64,000 bases of DNA from Comamonadaceae bacterium (GTDB lineage: Bacteria > Pseudomonadota > Gammaproteobacteria > Burkholderiales > Burkholderiaceae_C): positions 116,627-180,626 of the forward strand of contig JAAFIW010000002.1 of the NCBI GenBank assembly GCA_013297875.1. Reading direction: 5' to 3'. A program made the translations under genes and the position numbers. Below the pieces are notes generated by a model. The model saw only the letters and a program-made list of their open reading frames with translations, was not told the DNA's origin and ran no database searches. Shown here in pieces: positions 24,750 through 33,565 of the stretch. The stretch's first letter is position 1; each line of letters opens with the position of its first letter.

Positions 24750-25625
24750 ATGCTGTCCCGCTCCGCTCTTGTTCTGGAAGCCAGCCTGGTGCTGCTCAAG
24801 CCCCTGGTGGGGCTTCTGCTGCGCCATGGGGTCGCGTACCCGGCGTTTGCGTTGGCGCTGAAAAAGGTGTTTTTGCAGGCGGCGCAGGACGATTTGCGTG
24901 CACAGGGCGCAGCGCTGACGGACAGCGCGGTCAGCCTGCGCTCGGGCATACACCGGCGCGATGTTCGAGAAATCACCCGGCCGGGTGATGTGCGCGAGAT
25001 CACCCGGCCAGTTGGCGATGCGCCTTTCGCCACGCAGGCACTGGACAAGCCGATGAACCTGGTCACCCAGGTGGTGGCCCGCTGGCTGAGCGAGCCGCTG
25101 TTTCTCGATGCTGACGGTAATCCTCAGCTGCTGGCACGGGCGCAACCCGACACGGGCTTTGATGCCCTGGTGGCCAGTGTGAGCAGCGATGTGCGCCCGC
25201 GTGCCGTGCTGGACGAACTGGTGCGCCTGGGTCTGGCCCAAGAGTCGGCAGACGGCGTGCAGCTGCTGCAAATGGGTTTTGCGCCGCGCCAGGGGTTTGC
25301 CGAAATGACCCAGCTGTACCGGGCCAATCTGCACGACCACATTGCGGCGGCTAGCCAGAATATCGATGGCGACGCCAACTTTCTGGAACAGTCCATTTTT
25401 GTTGATCAACTGACGGCCCAATCGGCCCACCGCTTGCATGTGGTGTCGGCCAAAGCCTGGCGGCAGGCCTTTAAAACCGTGATGCAGGAAGCGGCCACAC
25501 GCTTTGAAGCGGATGCGCGCGATGCGCCCGCCCACGAGCGCACCCACCGTGCCCGCTTCGGTGCCTATTTTTATTTGCAGGAAGACGCTGATGCTCAAAA
25601 CAACCATTCGGCCAAGCGCCCCTAA
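24750..25625 (+). CDS. DUF6502 family protein
   Basis: The product has 291 residues with no signal peptide. The N-terminal half (LLKPLVGLLLRHGVAYPAFA) looks like a small winged-helix domain, and the family is of unknown function, possibly regulatory. Residues near 70-90 contain a direct repeat: DVREITRP occurs twice, 10 residues apart, encoded by two similar 30-bp units at about 24959-25017. The 3' end overlaps the lipoprotein gene by 35 bp, which suggests coupled expression. It diverges from the beta-propeller gene. I am fairly sure of the family, but the function is unknown. Confidence 0.75.
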   Translation: MLSRSALVLEASLVLLKPLVGLLLRHGVAYPAFALALKKVFLQAAQDDLRAQGAALTDSAVSLRSGIHRRDVREITRPGDVREITRPVGDAPFATQALDKPMNLVTQVVARWLSEPLFLDADGNPQLLARAQPDTGFDALVASVSSDVRPRAVLDELVRLGLAQESADGVQLLQMGFAPRQGFAEMTQLYRANLHDHIAAASQNIDGDANFLEQSIFVDQLTAQSAHRLHVVSAKAWRQAFKTVMQEAATRFEADARDAPAHERTHRARFGAYFYLQEDADAQNNHSAKRP

Positions 25626-26292
25626 TACGGCGGTGGCAACCACGGCAAAGCGCCCACGCGCGCCTGACAGCTTTGCCCGGCAATGCCTGGAAGCGGCCAT
25701 TCGCGCTGTGTGCATAGTGGCCGTGCTGGCCTTGGTGCTGAGCTTGATGTCGGCTTGCGGGCCTGGCACCGGTGGCACGGGCGTGGGCCCGGTGAGCAGT
25801 GCCGCACCGGCACCCACGATTTCGTTCAGTGGGTCTGTTACTTTGGGATCGACCACCGCAGCGCTTCCCGCAGCCCCGGTGGTCTCGCCGGTCCCGGTGG
25901 CCTCGCCCGGTGCGGCGGCCTGTGCGGTCAATTGCGGCACCACAACCGTTTCGCTGGTGCTGGAAGCCGAGCGTGTGCTGCTCGCGAGTAGCTGCTTTAA
26001 CTTCGTCTCGCAAGGGCCGCTGGTCGTGGCCACCAGCGGGCCAACCGTGCTGGCAGGCGCTTACCAGACATTCAGCACCCGCAACGGACAAACCACCACC
26101 AGCAGCGTGCCGGCGAACCTGGTTTTGCAATTTGCCAACGGCCAGGCCGACAGCGCCAGCGTCACCGTGAGCGTGCAAGGCAGCACCGGTGCCGTGCTGC
26201 TGGCACCCGTGAGCCTGCCACGCACCACCGGCGCGCAACCCGTCGGGGCCGGGTCATCAGGCGTAACGACAAACCAGAGTCAATGCTCTTGA
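25591..26292 (+). CDS. Hypothetical lipoprotein downstream of DUF6502
   Basis: The ATG at 25591 lies inside the DUF6502 gene and gives 233 residues. A basic N-terminal region of about 35 residues comes before the hydrophobic segment and lipobox SLMSACGPG, which is a long cytosolic extension for a lipoprotein. A Gly/Ala/Pro-rich linker follows, then a beta-rich domain with TTTVSLVLEAERVLLASSCF. The last codons and the TGA lie in a dispersed repeat copy (26285-26345). No known family is recognised. DUF6502 genes are often paired with such small exported proteins, so joint function is plausible. Confidence 0.7.
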   Translation: MLKTTIRPSAPNTAVATTAKRPRAPDSFARQCLEAAIRAVCIVAVLALVLSLMSACGPGTGGTGVGPVSSAAPAPTISFSGSVTLGSTTAALPAAPVVSPVPVASPGAAACAVNCGTTTVSLVLEAERVLLASSCFNFVSQGPLVVATSGPTVLAGAYQTFSTRNGQTTTSSVPANLVLQFANGQADSASVTVSVQGSTGAVLLAPVSLPRTTGAQPVGAGSSGVTTNQSQCS

Positions 26293-26345
26293 TTTAATAG
26301 CTGCTCGTGCGCTTCAAGATTGCACGACAGGCCGATTTGATTGAT
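26285..26345 (+). repeat. Dispersed repeat, copy 7, providing a stop codon
   Basis: This diverged forward copy reads GCTCTTGATTTAATAGC, then TGCTCGTGCG and later GGCCGATTTGATTGAT. The TGA at 26290-26292 that ends the lipoprotein gene is part of the first block. Confidence 0.6.
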
Positions 26346-26440
26346 TTTCGGTAACTATTGAGCAGGTCGAGAGCGAAAACCTCACCGCAGAGGCGCAGAG
26401 AAAAAAAGCAGCCTGACGATCGAGCGGGGGAATTGCCTGT

Positions 26441-26503
26441 TAACACGCCAAACAAGGCTGCAGCCCATGCATATACTGCTCAAACAGCTATATAAATCAT
26501 AGC
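26441..26503 (-). repeat. Dispersed repeat, copy 8, intergenic
   Basis: This reverse copy has AAACAAGGCTGCAGCCCATG, ATATACTGCTCAAACAGC, then TATATAAATCATAGC. It lies just past the 3' end of the enoyl-CoA hydratase gene, near an AG-rich stretch (26380-26410, CCGCAGAGGCGCAGAG) that resembles another repeat family. Confidence 0.75.
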
Positions 26504-26515
26504 GATCAGACCTGC

Positions 26516-27301
26516 TCAACCCGTCCCGTAATCCGCCACCCGTTTGTCCAGAAACGCTGCAATGCCGATGCCCGCGTTGGCGTGATGCAGGTTGCGCACA
26601 AAGTGGTCGCGCTCGCTGGCCAGTTGGGTGGTCAGGGACGACTGGCTGGCGTCGTGGATGAGTTCCTTGATGCTGGCCAGGGCGTTGGGGGCGCGGGCGT
26701 TCAGGCGCTCGGTCAGGGCCAGGGCTTCGGCCAGGGCGTGGCCGCTTTCTGTGACGCGGTTGACCACACCCAGGGCGGCCAGGCGTTCGGCGCTGATGCG
26801 TTCGCCGCACATCAACAGCTCGGTAGCCAGTTGGCGGGGCAGGGCGTGCGACAAAGCCCAGGTCGCGCCGCCGTCGGGCGACAGGGCCACGTTGCTGTAG
26901 GCCATGACGAACACGGCGTCGCTGGCGGCCACAATCAAATCGCAGGCCAGGGCCAGCGAGAAACCGGCTCCGGCGGCTGCGCCTTCCACCGCGGCCACCA
27001 CGGGCTTGGGGAAGGTGCGGATGGCCTCTATCCAGGTGTGCAGGCCTTCAATGCTCTGGGCTTGCACCTCGGGCGGTTGCTGGCGGTTGGCCAACAGGCG
27101 TTGCAGGTTGCCGCCCGCGCTGAAGGTGCTGCCCTGGCCGGTGATGATGACGCTGCGCACCTCGGCGCTGCTTTCGGCCACGCTCAGCGCTTCCACACCC
27201 GCGGCATACATCTCGGGGGTGAGCGCGTTGCGGTGCTCGGGGTTGCACACGGTCAGCACCATGGTGGCACCATGGCTGGTGCTTTGGAGTTGGGCGGACA
27301 T
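26516..27301 (-). CDS. Enoyl-CoA hydratase/isomerase family protein (crotonase)
   Basis: This crotonase-fold protein has 261 residues from the ATG at 27301. The CoA-binding and oxyanion-hole segments are FSAGGNLQRL and VEGAAAGAGFSLALACDLIVA. ALSPDGGATWALSHALP follows where a catalytic acid usually sits; the second acid seems to be D in SPDGG, as in PaaG/MenB-type isomerases. It lies 7 bp downstream of a 3-hydroxyacyl-CoA dehydrogenase. The pair matches phenylacetate-type PaaG/PaaH modules, but other paa genes are not present here. A general or aromatic beta-oxidation role is likely. Confidence 0.9.
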   Translation of the reverse strand: MSAQLQSTSHGATMVLTVCNPEHRNALTPEMYAAGVEALSVAESSAEVRSVIITGQGSTFSAGGNLQRLLANRQQPPEVQAQSIEGLHTWIEAIRTFPKPVVAAVEGAAAGAGFSLALACDLIVAASDAVFVMAYSNVALSPDGGATWALSHALPRQLATELLMCGERISAERLAALGVVNRVTESGHALAEALALTERLNARAPNALASIKELIHDASQSSLTTQLASERDHFVRNLHHANAGIGIAAFLDKRVADYGTG

Positions 27302-27308
27302 CAGGTTT

Positions 27309-28829
27309 TCAGCTTTCCACATGCAAGAGAGACAAGCCAATGGCCCCGCGGCGGCGCAACCAGGGGCTGGGGCGATAGCGCGGGTCGCCGTACACGGTTT
27401 GCAGGTTGAACAGCACTTCTAGCAGGTTGGTGGGGCCTACGAGATCGCCCAGGCTCAAAGGGCCTTTTGGGTAGCCCAGGCCCAGTGTCACGGCGGTTTC
27501 CAGATCGGCCGGGCTGCAAATGCCTTGCTGGCAGATGTCGGCGGCAATGTTGACGATGGTGGCCACTACCCGCTGGGTGACAAAGCCGCCGCTGTCGGCA
27601 ATCACGCTCACGGGTTTGCCATCGCGTGCAAACAGCGCGTGAGCGGCGTTGCGCATGTCGCGGCGGGTGGCGGGGTTGGTGGCCAGCACGCGGCGGCGGG
27701 TGGTGGCATCGTCCATCAGCATGTCAATGCCCACGGTGCGCGCTGGGTCCAGCCGCTCCACCACGGCCACGGTGGTCACGTCAAACCCCAGCGGGGCCAC
27801 CAGGGTCAAGGCAACAGGCGAGGGCGATGGGCCGGTTTCAATTTTGGCACCCAGGTTTTTCAGCAACTGCAGCAACTCGGCGCGTCGTGCCGCGCGGGGC
27901 GACACCCACACCGGCGGCAGGTCGGCCACGTCGGGCACTGGGGGTTCCGGCGGCACCTGGGCTTTGCCGTCGACATAGCGGTAAAAACCTTCGCCCACTT
28001 TTTTGCCCAACACGCCACCGGCCAGCCGCTGCGCGGTGATCACGCTGGGGCGGTAGCGTGGCTCTTCAAAGTACTGGTGGTAGATGGACTCCATGACCGG
28101 GTGCGACACGTCCAGCGCGGTCAAATCCATCAGCTCGAACGGCCCCAGTTTGAAGCCCACCTGGTCTTTCAAGATGCGGTCGATGGTGGCAAAGTCGGTC
28201 ACACTCTCGCCCACCACCCGCAGCGCCTCAGTGCCAAAGCCACGTCCTGCATGGTTGACGATGAAACCAGGTGTGTCAGCTGCCTGCACCGGTGTGTGGC
28301 CCATTTGCACCGCAAACTGGGCCAAGTCGGCGCAGACCGCCGCATCGGTTTTCAGGCCGGCAATCACCTCCACCACCTTCATCAAAGGCACGGGGTTGAA
28401 GAAGTGATATCCCGCGAAACGCGCCGGGTGCTTCAGGCCCGCAGCAATGGCGGTGACGGACAAGGAAGAGGTGTTGGTGGCCAGCACTGCGCGTTCGGAA
28501 ACAACGGTCTCAAATTGCGCGAACAAGGCCTGTTTGATGTCCAACCGTTCCACAATGGCTTCAATTACCAGGCTGCAAGGGGCAAGCGCGGCCAGGGTGT
28601 CAGCAATTTGTAAGTGAATTTTGTAGAGCTGCAATTGCTCGGCGGTGAGCTTGCCTTTTTCGTGCAGACGCTCCCACTGGGCGTGCACAGTTTTAAGGGC
28701 TGAAACCGCCGCCTGGGGCTGGTTGTCAAACAGGTAGACGGTGCATCCGGTTTGCGCAGCAATCTGCGCAATACCGCGTCCCATGGCCCCTGCACCGATA
28801 ACACCCACATGTTCATAGAGTATTTGCAT
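27309..28829 (-). CDS. 3-hydroxyacyl-CoA dehydrogenase (PaaH/HbdA type)
   Basis: The product has 506 residues from the ATG at 28829. The N-terminal NAD-binding fold begins VGVIGAGAMGRGIAQIAAQ. The catalytic region contains ATNTSSLSVTAIA and GYHFFNPVPLMKVVEVI, with the active-site histidine. Two dehydrogenase C-terminal domains follow: PGFIVNHAGRGFGTEALRV and the duplicated DSGGFVTQRVVATIVN. The double C-terminal domain and the length are typical of PaaH. It oxidises 3-hydroxyacyl-CoA to 3-oxoacyl-CoA with NAD+. It is first in a pair with the hydratase gene and diverges from the FimV-like gene. Confidence 0.93.
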   Translation of the reverse strand: MQILYEHVGVIGAGAMGRGIAQIAAQTGCTVYLFDNQPQAAVSALKTVHAQWERLHEKGKLTAEQLQLYKIHLQIADTLAALAPCSLVIEAIVERLDIKQALFAQFETVVSERAVLATNTSSLSVTAIAAGLKHPARFAGYHFFNPVPLMKVVEVIAGLKTDAAVCADLAQFAVQMGHTPVQAADTPGFIVNHAGRGFGTEALRVVGESVTDFATIDRILKDQVGFKLGPFELMDLTALDVSHPVMESIYHQYFEEPRYRPSVITAQRLAGGVLGKKVGEGFYRYVDGKAQVPPEPPVPDVADLPPVWVSPRAARRAELLQLLKNLGAKIETGPSPSPVALTLVAPLGFDVTTVAVVERLDPARTVGIDMLMDDATTRRRVLATNPATRRDMRNAAHALFARDGKPVSVIADSGGFVTQRVVATIVNIAADICQQGICSPADLETAVTLGLGYPKGPLSLGDLVGPTNLLEVLFNLQTVYGDPRYRPSPWLRRRGAIGLSLLHVES

Positions 28830-28888
28830 GCCAGAATTATCCTGTAGCCTTATTTTCAGGGGGACAGTGTGCCAAAATCCCGATTTGT

Positions 28889-31129
28889 ATGAATATTTAC
28901 TTACAAACAGCCCGGTGGAGCGTGGGCATATTGGCTTTAGGGACGGCACTTGGCAGTGCGGCGCTGAGTCTTGATCGCGTCTCCGGCGCGACACTGATCG
29001 GCCAGCCACTGGATGTAACCGGTGTGCTGCGCCTGGACGTCAGTGATGACCCCGCAGCCCTTTGTCTGGAAGCGGACGTGTTTCATGGTGACACGCGGGT
29101 AGACGCGAGCCGCGTGGCTGTCACTGTCGAGCGCGTCAGTGCATCGGAAGCCCGTTTTCGCATTCGCTCCAGCGTGGCGGTGGATGAGCCCGTCGTCACG
29201 CTGTATGTGCGGGCAGGCTGTATTCAACGCTCGGCGCGGCGCTATGTGTTGCTGGCCGATGTGGCCAGCGACACGCCCAATAACAATGCGCTGGTAAGCC
29301 GCGCAGCCACTTTGCCCGTGGTGCCTTTGGTACCTGGGGCTAACGCGGCAGCGGCAGGGACAGCCAGCACGGGTGCTAGTTCAACGCCCGCCGCACCCGC
29401 ATCGGCGAGCAAGGCGGCCCGACCTGCCAAACCACGCCCGGCGAGTCCGCAAGCGGCCGCGGCCGCATCTGACGCCGGTCAGCCCCGCGCTGCCGAAAGT
29501 GTGCCCGCCAAGCCGCAGCGCGCTGCACCGGTTGATCGAAAACCCGCCCCCGGCACCGCCCGTCTGAAGCTGGAGCCTCTTGACTTAGGCCCCAGCGTGG
29601 ACGGCGTACCGCGTCTGCGCAGTTCAAGGGAACTTGCAAGCGCCCCCGACGGCAATGAGCAGCGCCGTGCCGAAGTCATGGCCTGGTGGCGCGCAATCAA
29701 CGCGCAGCCGCAAGATGTGCTGCGCGAAGCCCAGCGTGTTCAGGCATTGGAGGCTGACGCCAAAGGCCTGCGGGACAGCTCGGTGCGAACGCAAGCCGAG
29801 TTGACCGACTTGCGTGTGCGGCTGGAGCGTGCCGAGCAGACGCGCTACCTGAACCCTCTGGTCGCGGCGCTGGCGCTGTTGCTGCTGGCAGCCTTGGCCG
29901 GGGCCGGCTACTTTTGGCACTTGGCGCGCAAACGCGCGCAGGGTCAGCCAGCCTGGTGGCGTGGTGCCAAAGCCGATGCTGATTCGCAGCCCGATGCCCT
30001 GGACAGCAGACTGCCACAGAAGGCGGTTTACACGAGCGGCAAACAAAGCGCAGCCGATGGGGTGGACGTGGATCTGGACTTTGACCTGGGTGCCGATGAT
30101 CCGTTTGTGGCATCCATGCCTTTTGCCGTGGCACCAGATGGTTTGAAGAAAAAGCCCGGTGACGCAGCGGCTGTCATTCCGTGGAGCAAGCCGGTGCAGC
30201 AACCCGCAGCGCTGGAAGACCTGTCGATGGCCCCGTCGGGCTCAGAGCGCGCAACGCTGGCCGAAGACTTGTATGACGTGCAGCAGCAGGCCGACTTTTT
30301 CGTGGCCCTGGGTGATTTCCCACAAGCCATTGAGTTGCTCAAAGACCACATCAGCACGCAGCCGCAAACCAGCGCGGTGGCTTACCTGGACTTGCTCAAG
30401 ATTTACCACCAGTTGGATCGGCGCGATGACTACGAGGAATTGCGCATGGATTTCAACCAGGCGTTCAATGCGCAGGCACCGGAGTTTGATTCTTTTGGCA
30501 ATGTCGGCGAAGGCCTGGCGGCCCACCCCAAAGCGATGTCACGCATTGAAGCCTTGTGGCCCTCGTCCAAGGTGCTTGATTTGCTCGAAGAATCGATTTT
30601 TCGCAAACCCGGCACAGATGGCGGCGAGGCGTTCGACCTGGAGGCCTACCGCGAATTACTGCTGCTGCACTCCTTGGCCAAAGAGGTGGTCAGCCCCAAA
30701 TCTGCAACGCCGCGCCCACGGGCGGCGGGCGCGGGTCTGGTGGGCCGGTCCGTTGCGTCAGCTAATGACACCAGCGATAAAAGCTGGGCGGATATGGACG
30801 CCACCCAGAATGTCAGAGCCAATTTTTCTGAAACCAGAATGCAGCCACTGGGTGCCAAGCCGCTGGTTGTAGACGCACCCGCCAGAGCGCCCCTGACGAC
30901 CACAGTGGACGTGGACTTCGAGCTGGACGATGACGATGTACCCGGCCCCTCTGCGGTGCTGGAGCCCACGCTGTCCCCGGTGACAAAACCTGCTGGAGAT
31001 GACGACTCCACCGTCGCGCTGGGTACCAAGGCCGTGGTCGCGCAAGCTGCGCCAGCGCCCGTGCGAGACGACAACCTGCTGGAATTTGACGTGTTTGACG
31101 CGACCACACCCCGCGAGTCCAAACTGTGA
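28889..31129 (+). CDS. FimV-like membrane protein with TPR-like domain
   Basis: The product has 746 residues and a signal sequence. The N-terminal domain (SLDRVSGATLIGQPLDVTG) is like the FimV N-terminal region, which precedes a peptidoglycan-binding part in Pseudomonas FimV. A long Ala/Pro-rich linker follows, then a coiled coil (EAQRVQALEADAKGLRDSS) and a transmembrane helix near residues 322-345. The cytoplasmic part has TPR-like helices near residues 455-525 (DFFVALGDFPQAIELLKDH) and an acidic C-terminal tail. FimV proteins act in polar localisation and type IV pilus function. No LysM motif is obvious, so it is a FimV-like rather than a certain FimV protein. Confidence 0.82.
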   Translation: MNIYLQTARWSVGILALGTALGSAALSLDRVSGATLIGQPLDVTGVLRLDVSDDPAALCLEADVFHGDTRVDASRVAVTVERVSASEARFRIRSSVAVDEPVVTLYVRAGCIQRSARRYVLLADVASDTPNNNALVSRAATLPVVPLVPGANAAAAGTASTGASSTPAAPASASKAARPAKPRPASPQAAAAASDAGQPRAAESVPAKPQRAAPVDRKPAPGTARLKLEPLDLGPSVDGVPRLRSSRELASAPDGNEQRRAEVMAWWRAINAQPQDVLREAQRVQALEADAKGLRDSSVRTQAELTDLRVRLERAEQTRYLNPLVAALALLLLAALAGAGYFWHLARKRAQGQPAWWRGAKADADSQPDALDSRLPQKAVYTSGKQSAADGVDVDLDFDLGADDPFVASMPFAVAPDGLKKKPGDAAAVIPWSKPVQQPAALEDLSMAPSGSERATLAEDLYDVQQQADFFVALGDFPQAIELLKDHISTQPQTSAVAYLDLLKIYHQLDRRDDYEELRMDFNQAFNAQAPEFDSFGNVGEGLAAHPKAMSRIEALWPSSKVLDLLEESIFRKPGTDGGEAFDLEAYRELLLLHSLAKEVVSPKSATPRPRAAGAGLVGRSVASANDTSDKSWADMDATQNVRANFSETRMQPLGAKPLVVDAPARAPLTTTVDVDFELDDDDVPGPSAVLEPTLSPVTKPAGDDDSTVALGTKAVVAQAAPAPVRDDNLLEFDVFDATTPRESKL

Positions 31130-31143
31130 TTTTGGTCAGAATC

Positions 31144-31203
31144 TTCAACAAAAGTGGCTTACGTGCACTCTCAGAGCGCACAACCAGCTACTTAATTGAT
31201 AGC
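31144..31203 (-). repeat. Dispersed repeat, copy 9, forming the MFS gene's end
   Basis: This reverse copy ends CCAGCTACTTAATTGATAGC. The MFS gene's last residues and its TAA stop (31192-31194) lie in this element. The distal half is weakly conserved. Confidence 0.6.
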
Positions 31204-32385
31204 GTTTGAATCGAGGGCGCGCGCCTTCGCAGCACGTGTGGCCCAGGCGCTCACCGCGAGCGCTGCCAGCAGACCCACCAGGCCCACCCAATTGAGCCAG
31301 TCCATGCGGCTACTGGCAATCAGCGCGCCGCCACCGGCTGCGCCCAGGCCCTGGCCCGCGTACATCGCCGATGTGTTCAGGGCCACCGAGGCGGTTGCCA
31401 GAGCCGGGGCCAGGCCCACCAGCCGGGCTTGCTGAGCGGAATTCGACGCAAAGCAACCCAGGGCCCAGGGCAACACCACCACACTAGCCAGCCACAGGGT
31501 GGTGCCCAGCGGCCACAGCAGCATGCTCAGCGCCATGCAGGCCACAGCAATGAACACGGAGCGCGACGCGCCCAGCCGGTCAATGTTGCGCGACATGACC
31601 AGATTGCCCAGGAAGCCAAACGCACCAAACCAGGCAAACAGCAAACTTAACTCCAGTGGTGTCACGTTCAGCTGTGCCTTGTAGTACGGTGCCATGTACG
31701 AAAACAGCACAAACTGGCCGCTGGAGTACAGCACCGTCACCACGATGCACAGCAACAAGGGTTTGGAGTGTGCGATTTCTTTCCACGCCGCCAGCGACAA
31801 AGCCGGCGGCTTGATGCCGTTGGGCATGGTGCGCCAGACCCACACCGCACTGACGAGTGCCAGCACCGCCACACCCGTAAACGCCACACGCCAGCCTGCC
31901 AGGCCACCGACCAGCGCACTCAGTGGCATGCCCAGTACCGAGGCCACCGACCAGCCCAGAAACACAAAGGTGATGGCGCGGCCCCGCTGCTCGGGCGGCA
32001 CCAGCAGGCCCACGCAGGCCGCCGCTTGTGGCGAAAAAATGGCGGGTGCTGCCATGGCCAGTACCCGCAGCGGCAGCAGCGTGCCAAAGCTGGGCATCAG
32101 CGCACACAGCAGGTGCAGTGCGGCATACCACAGCATCGACAGCGCCAGCAGCCTGCGCCGATCCCAGCCGGCCACCAGGGCCGCAAACAGGGGTGCGCCC
32201 AGGCACATCAACACCGCAGCCGCAGAGATCAGCTGGCCCGCCGTGGCCACCGACACATTCAACGAGCCACTGATATCGCTCAAGGTGCCTGGCACCACCA
32301 TCACGCCCGTGCCGATGACGAAATTGCCAAATAGCAATGGCCACAGCACCCGTGGCATAGGGGTGGATGATGGGTTGGCCGCCAT
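31192..32385 (-). CDS. MFS transporter, AraJ-like 12-TM efflux/uptake protein
   Basis: This major facilitator protein has 397 residues and about 12 transmembrane helices. The loop 2-3 signature region reads FAALVAGWDRRRLLALS, and LVPPEQRGRAITFVFLGWS and GNLVMSRNIDRLGASR follow in positions typical of the drug/sugar exporter group. The ATG at 32385 overlaps the stop of the third mini-ORF (TGATG). The last residues SNAIN and the stop come from a dispersed repeat copy. It may be translated with the 2-hydroxyacid dehydrogenase upstream, hinting at transport of a related organic acid. The substrate is unknown. Confidence 0.88.
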   Translation of the reverse strand: MAANPSSTPMPRVLWPLLFGNFVIGTGVMVVPGTLSDISGSLNVSVATAGQLISAAAVLMCLGAPLFAALVAGWDRRRLLALSMLWYAALHLLCALMPSFGTLLPLRVLAMAAPAIFSPQAAACVGLLVPPEQRGRAITFVFLGWSVASVLGMPLSALVGGLAGWRVAFTGVAVLALVSAVWVWRTMPNGIKPPALSLAAWKEIAHSKPLLLCIVVTVLYSSGQFVLFSYMAPYYKAQLNVTPLELSLLFAWFGAFGFLGNLVMSRNIDRLGASRSVFIAVACMALSMLLWPLGTTLWLASVVVLPWALGCFASNSAQQARLVGLAPALATASVALNTSAMYAGQGLGAAGGGALIASSRMDWLNWVGLVGLLAALAVSAWATRAAKARALDSNAIN

Positions 32386-32482
32386 CAACGGCGCACCTGT
32401 AGCGAGGCCATCAACGGCGCACCTGCAGCGAGGCCATCAACGGCGCACCTGTAGCGAGGCCATCAACGGCGCACCTGTAGTG
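32381..32482 (-). repeat. 26-bp tandem repeat, four copies
   Basis: Units begin at 32381, 32407, 32433 and 32459 on the plus strand, each GCCATCAACGGCGCACCTG followed by a few bases; the second has CAGC where the others have TAGC. The first unit covers the MFS start codon and the last covers the dehydrogenase stop codon. Identity is almost complete, so the expansion is recent. Confidence 0.92.
32385..32463 (-). other. Three chained 8-codon mini-ORFs linked by TGATG
   Basis: On the minus strand the dehydrogenase TGA at 32463 overlaps an ATG by one base. That ATG opens MASLQVRR-stop (32437-32463). Its TGA overlaps the next ATG, which opens the same peptide (32411-32437), then a third (32385-32411), whose stop overlaps the MFS start. 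The sequence QVRR-stop is the tail of the dehydrogenase, so each unit copies that tail plus a start codon. Termination-reinitiation could pass ribosomes through the chain. Translation of the peptides is not shown. Confidence 0.7.
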
Positions 32483-33470
32483 CGCCGGGGTTGACGATGT
32501 TGCTGGGGCGTCCGTTGATGAAGTTCACCACGTTGTCAAAGGCAGCACTGAAATACATCTCGTAGCTGTCTTGCTCCACATAGCCAATGTGCGGCGTGCA
32601 AATGCAGTTTTCCAGCCGCAGCAGCGCATGGCCTTGCAAGATGGGCTCGCTTTCAAACACGTCGATGGCTGCCAGGCCAGGCCGGCCGCGGTTCAGGCCG
32701 GCTATCAGCGCGTCCGGCTCAATCAGTTCGGCGCGCGAGGTGTTGACCAGCAGCGCGGTCGGCTTCATGCGCGACAGGTGCTCCAGTTTGACAATGCCTT
32801 GCGTGCGTTCGCTTAAACGCAAATGCAAGGTCAGCACATCACTGGTGGCAAACAGTTCGTCGCAACTGTCGGTGGCGCGGCAACCATCAGCCACAGCCCG
32901 GGCCAGCGAGCCTTCGCTTCCCCACACCTGCACCTGCATACCAAACGCCCGGCCATAGCCTGCCAGCAACTGACCAATCTTGCCGTAGCCCCAAATGCCC
33001 AGCGTGCGTCCGCGCAGCACCGTGCCCAGGCCGAAGTTGGGCGGCATGGCCGCTGACTTGAGCCCCGATTGCTGCCAGCCGCCGTGTTTGAGGGTAGATA
33101 TGTACTGCGGCAGACGCCGAGTGGCGGCCATGATCAGCGCCCAGGTCAATTCCGCGGGTGCCACAGGCGAGCCCACGCCCTCGGCCACTGCAATGCCCCG
33201 CTCGGTACAGGCCCCTACGTCGATATGACCACCCACACGGCCGGTTTGCGCAATCAGCTTGAGGCGGGGCAATTTCTCCACCAACTGCCGGCTGATGTGG
33301 GTGCGCTCACGGATCAGCACAATCACATCGGCATCTTTGAGCCGAACCGATAGCTGACCAATACCTTTGACGGTGTTGGTGTAAACCTTGGCGGGGTAGT
33401 CGTTAAGCCGGTTGGCGCAGGGCAGCTTGCGCACGGCGTCTTGGTAATCATCCAGAATCACAATGTTCAT
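32463..33470 (-). CDS. D-2-hydroxyacid dehydrogenase family protein
   Basis: The product has 335 residues from the ATG at 33470. The NAD-binding motif is GIWGYGKIGQLLAGYGRAFG. The catalytic triad of the family is visible: R in NTSRAELI, E in DVFESEP and H in CTPHIGYVEQD. It belongs to the SerA/PdxB/phosphonate-dehydrogenase-type group, which reduces 2-keto acids or oxidises 2-hydroxy acids with NAD(H). Its end QVRR-stop seeds the downstream tandem repeat. An MFS transporter follows. The substrate is unknown. Confidence 0.9.
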   Translation of the reverse strand: MNIVILDDYQDAVRKLPCANRLNDYPAKVYTNTVKGIGQLSVRLKDADVIVLIRERTHISRQLVEKLPRLKLIAQTGRVGGHIDVGACTERGIAVAEGVGSPVAPAELTWALIMAATRRLPQYISTLKHGGWQQSGLKSAAMPPNFGLGTVLRGRTLGIWGYGKIGQLLAGYGRAFGMQVQVWGSEGSLARAVADGCRATDSCDELFATSDVLTLHLRLSERTQGIVKLEHLSRMKPTALLVNTSRAELIEPDALIAGLNRGRPGLAAIDVFESEPILQGHALLRLENCICTPHIGYVEQDSYEMYFSAAFDNVVNFINGRPSNIVNPGALQVRR

Positions 33471-33565
33471 GGGTGCATTTTGCCTGCCACGGTGTGGGCT
33501 GTTGCGCACCCGTAGCATTCGACTGTTTCAGCCTTCCGACACACCAGTTTTTTTTGGAGACTTTC

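Noticed and set aside
24617..25066. N-terminal extension of the beta-propeller protein by 150 codons
   Set aside because: It would place a long basic region before a clear lipoprotein signal and overlap the divergent DUF6502 gene; the ATG at 24616 has a ribosome binding site.
26380..26410. CCGCAGAGGCGCAGAG stretch as a separate repeat element
   Set aside because: It resembles a repeat family found in other bacteria, but only one partial copy is in the window, so it cannot be supported here.
32381..32482. Possible CRISPR-like array (four 26-bp repeats)
   Set aside because: The units follow one another without spacers and copy a gene's tail, so this is a simple tandem duplication.
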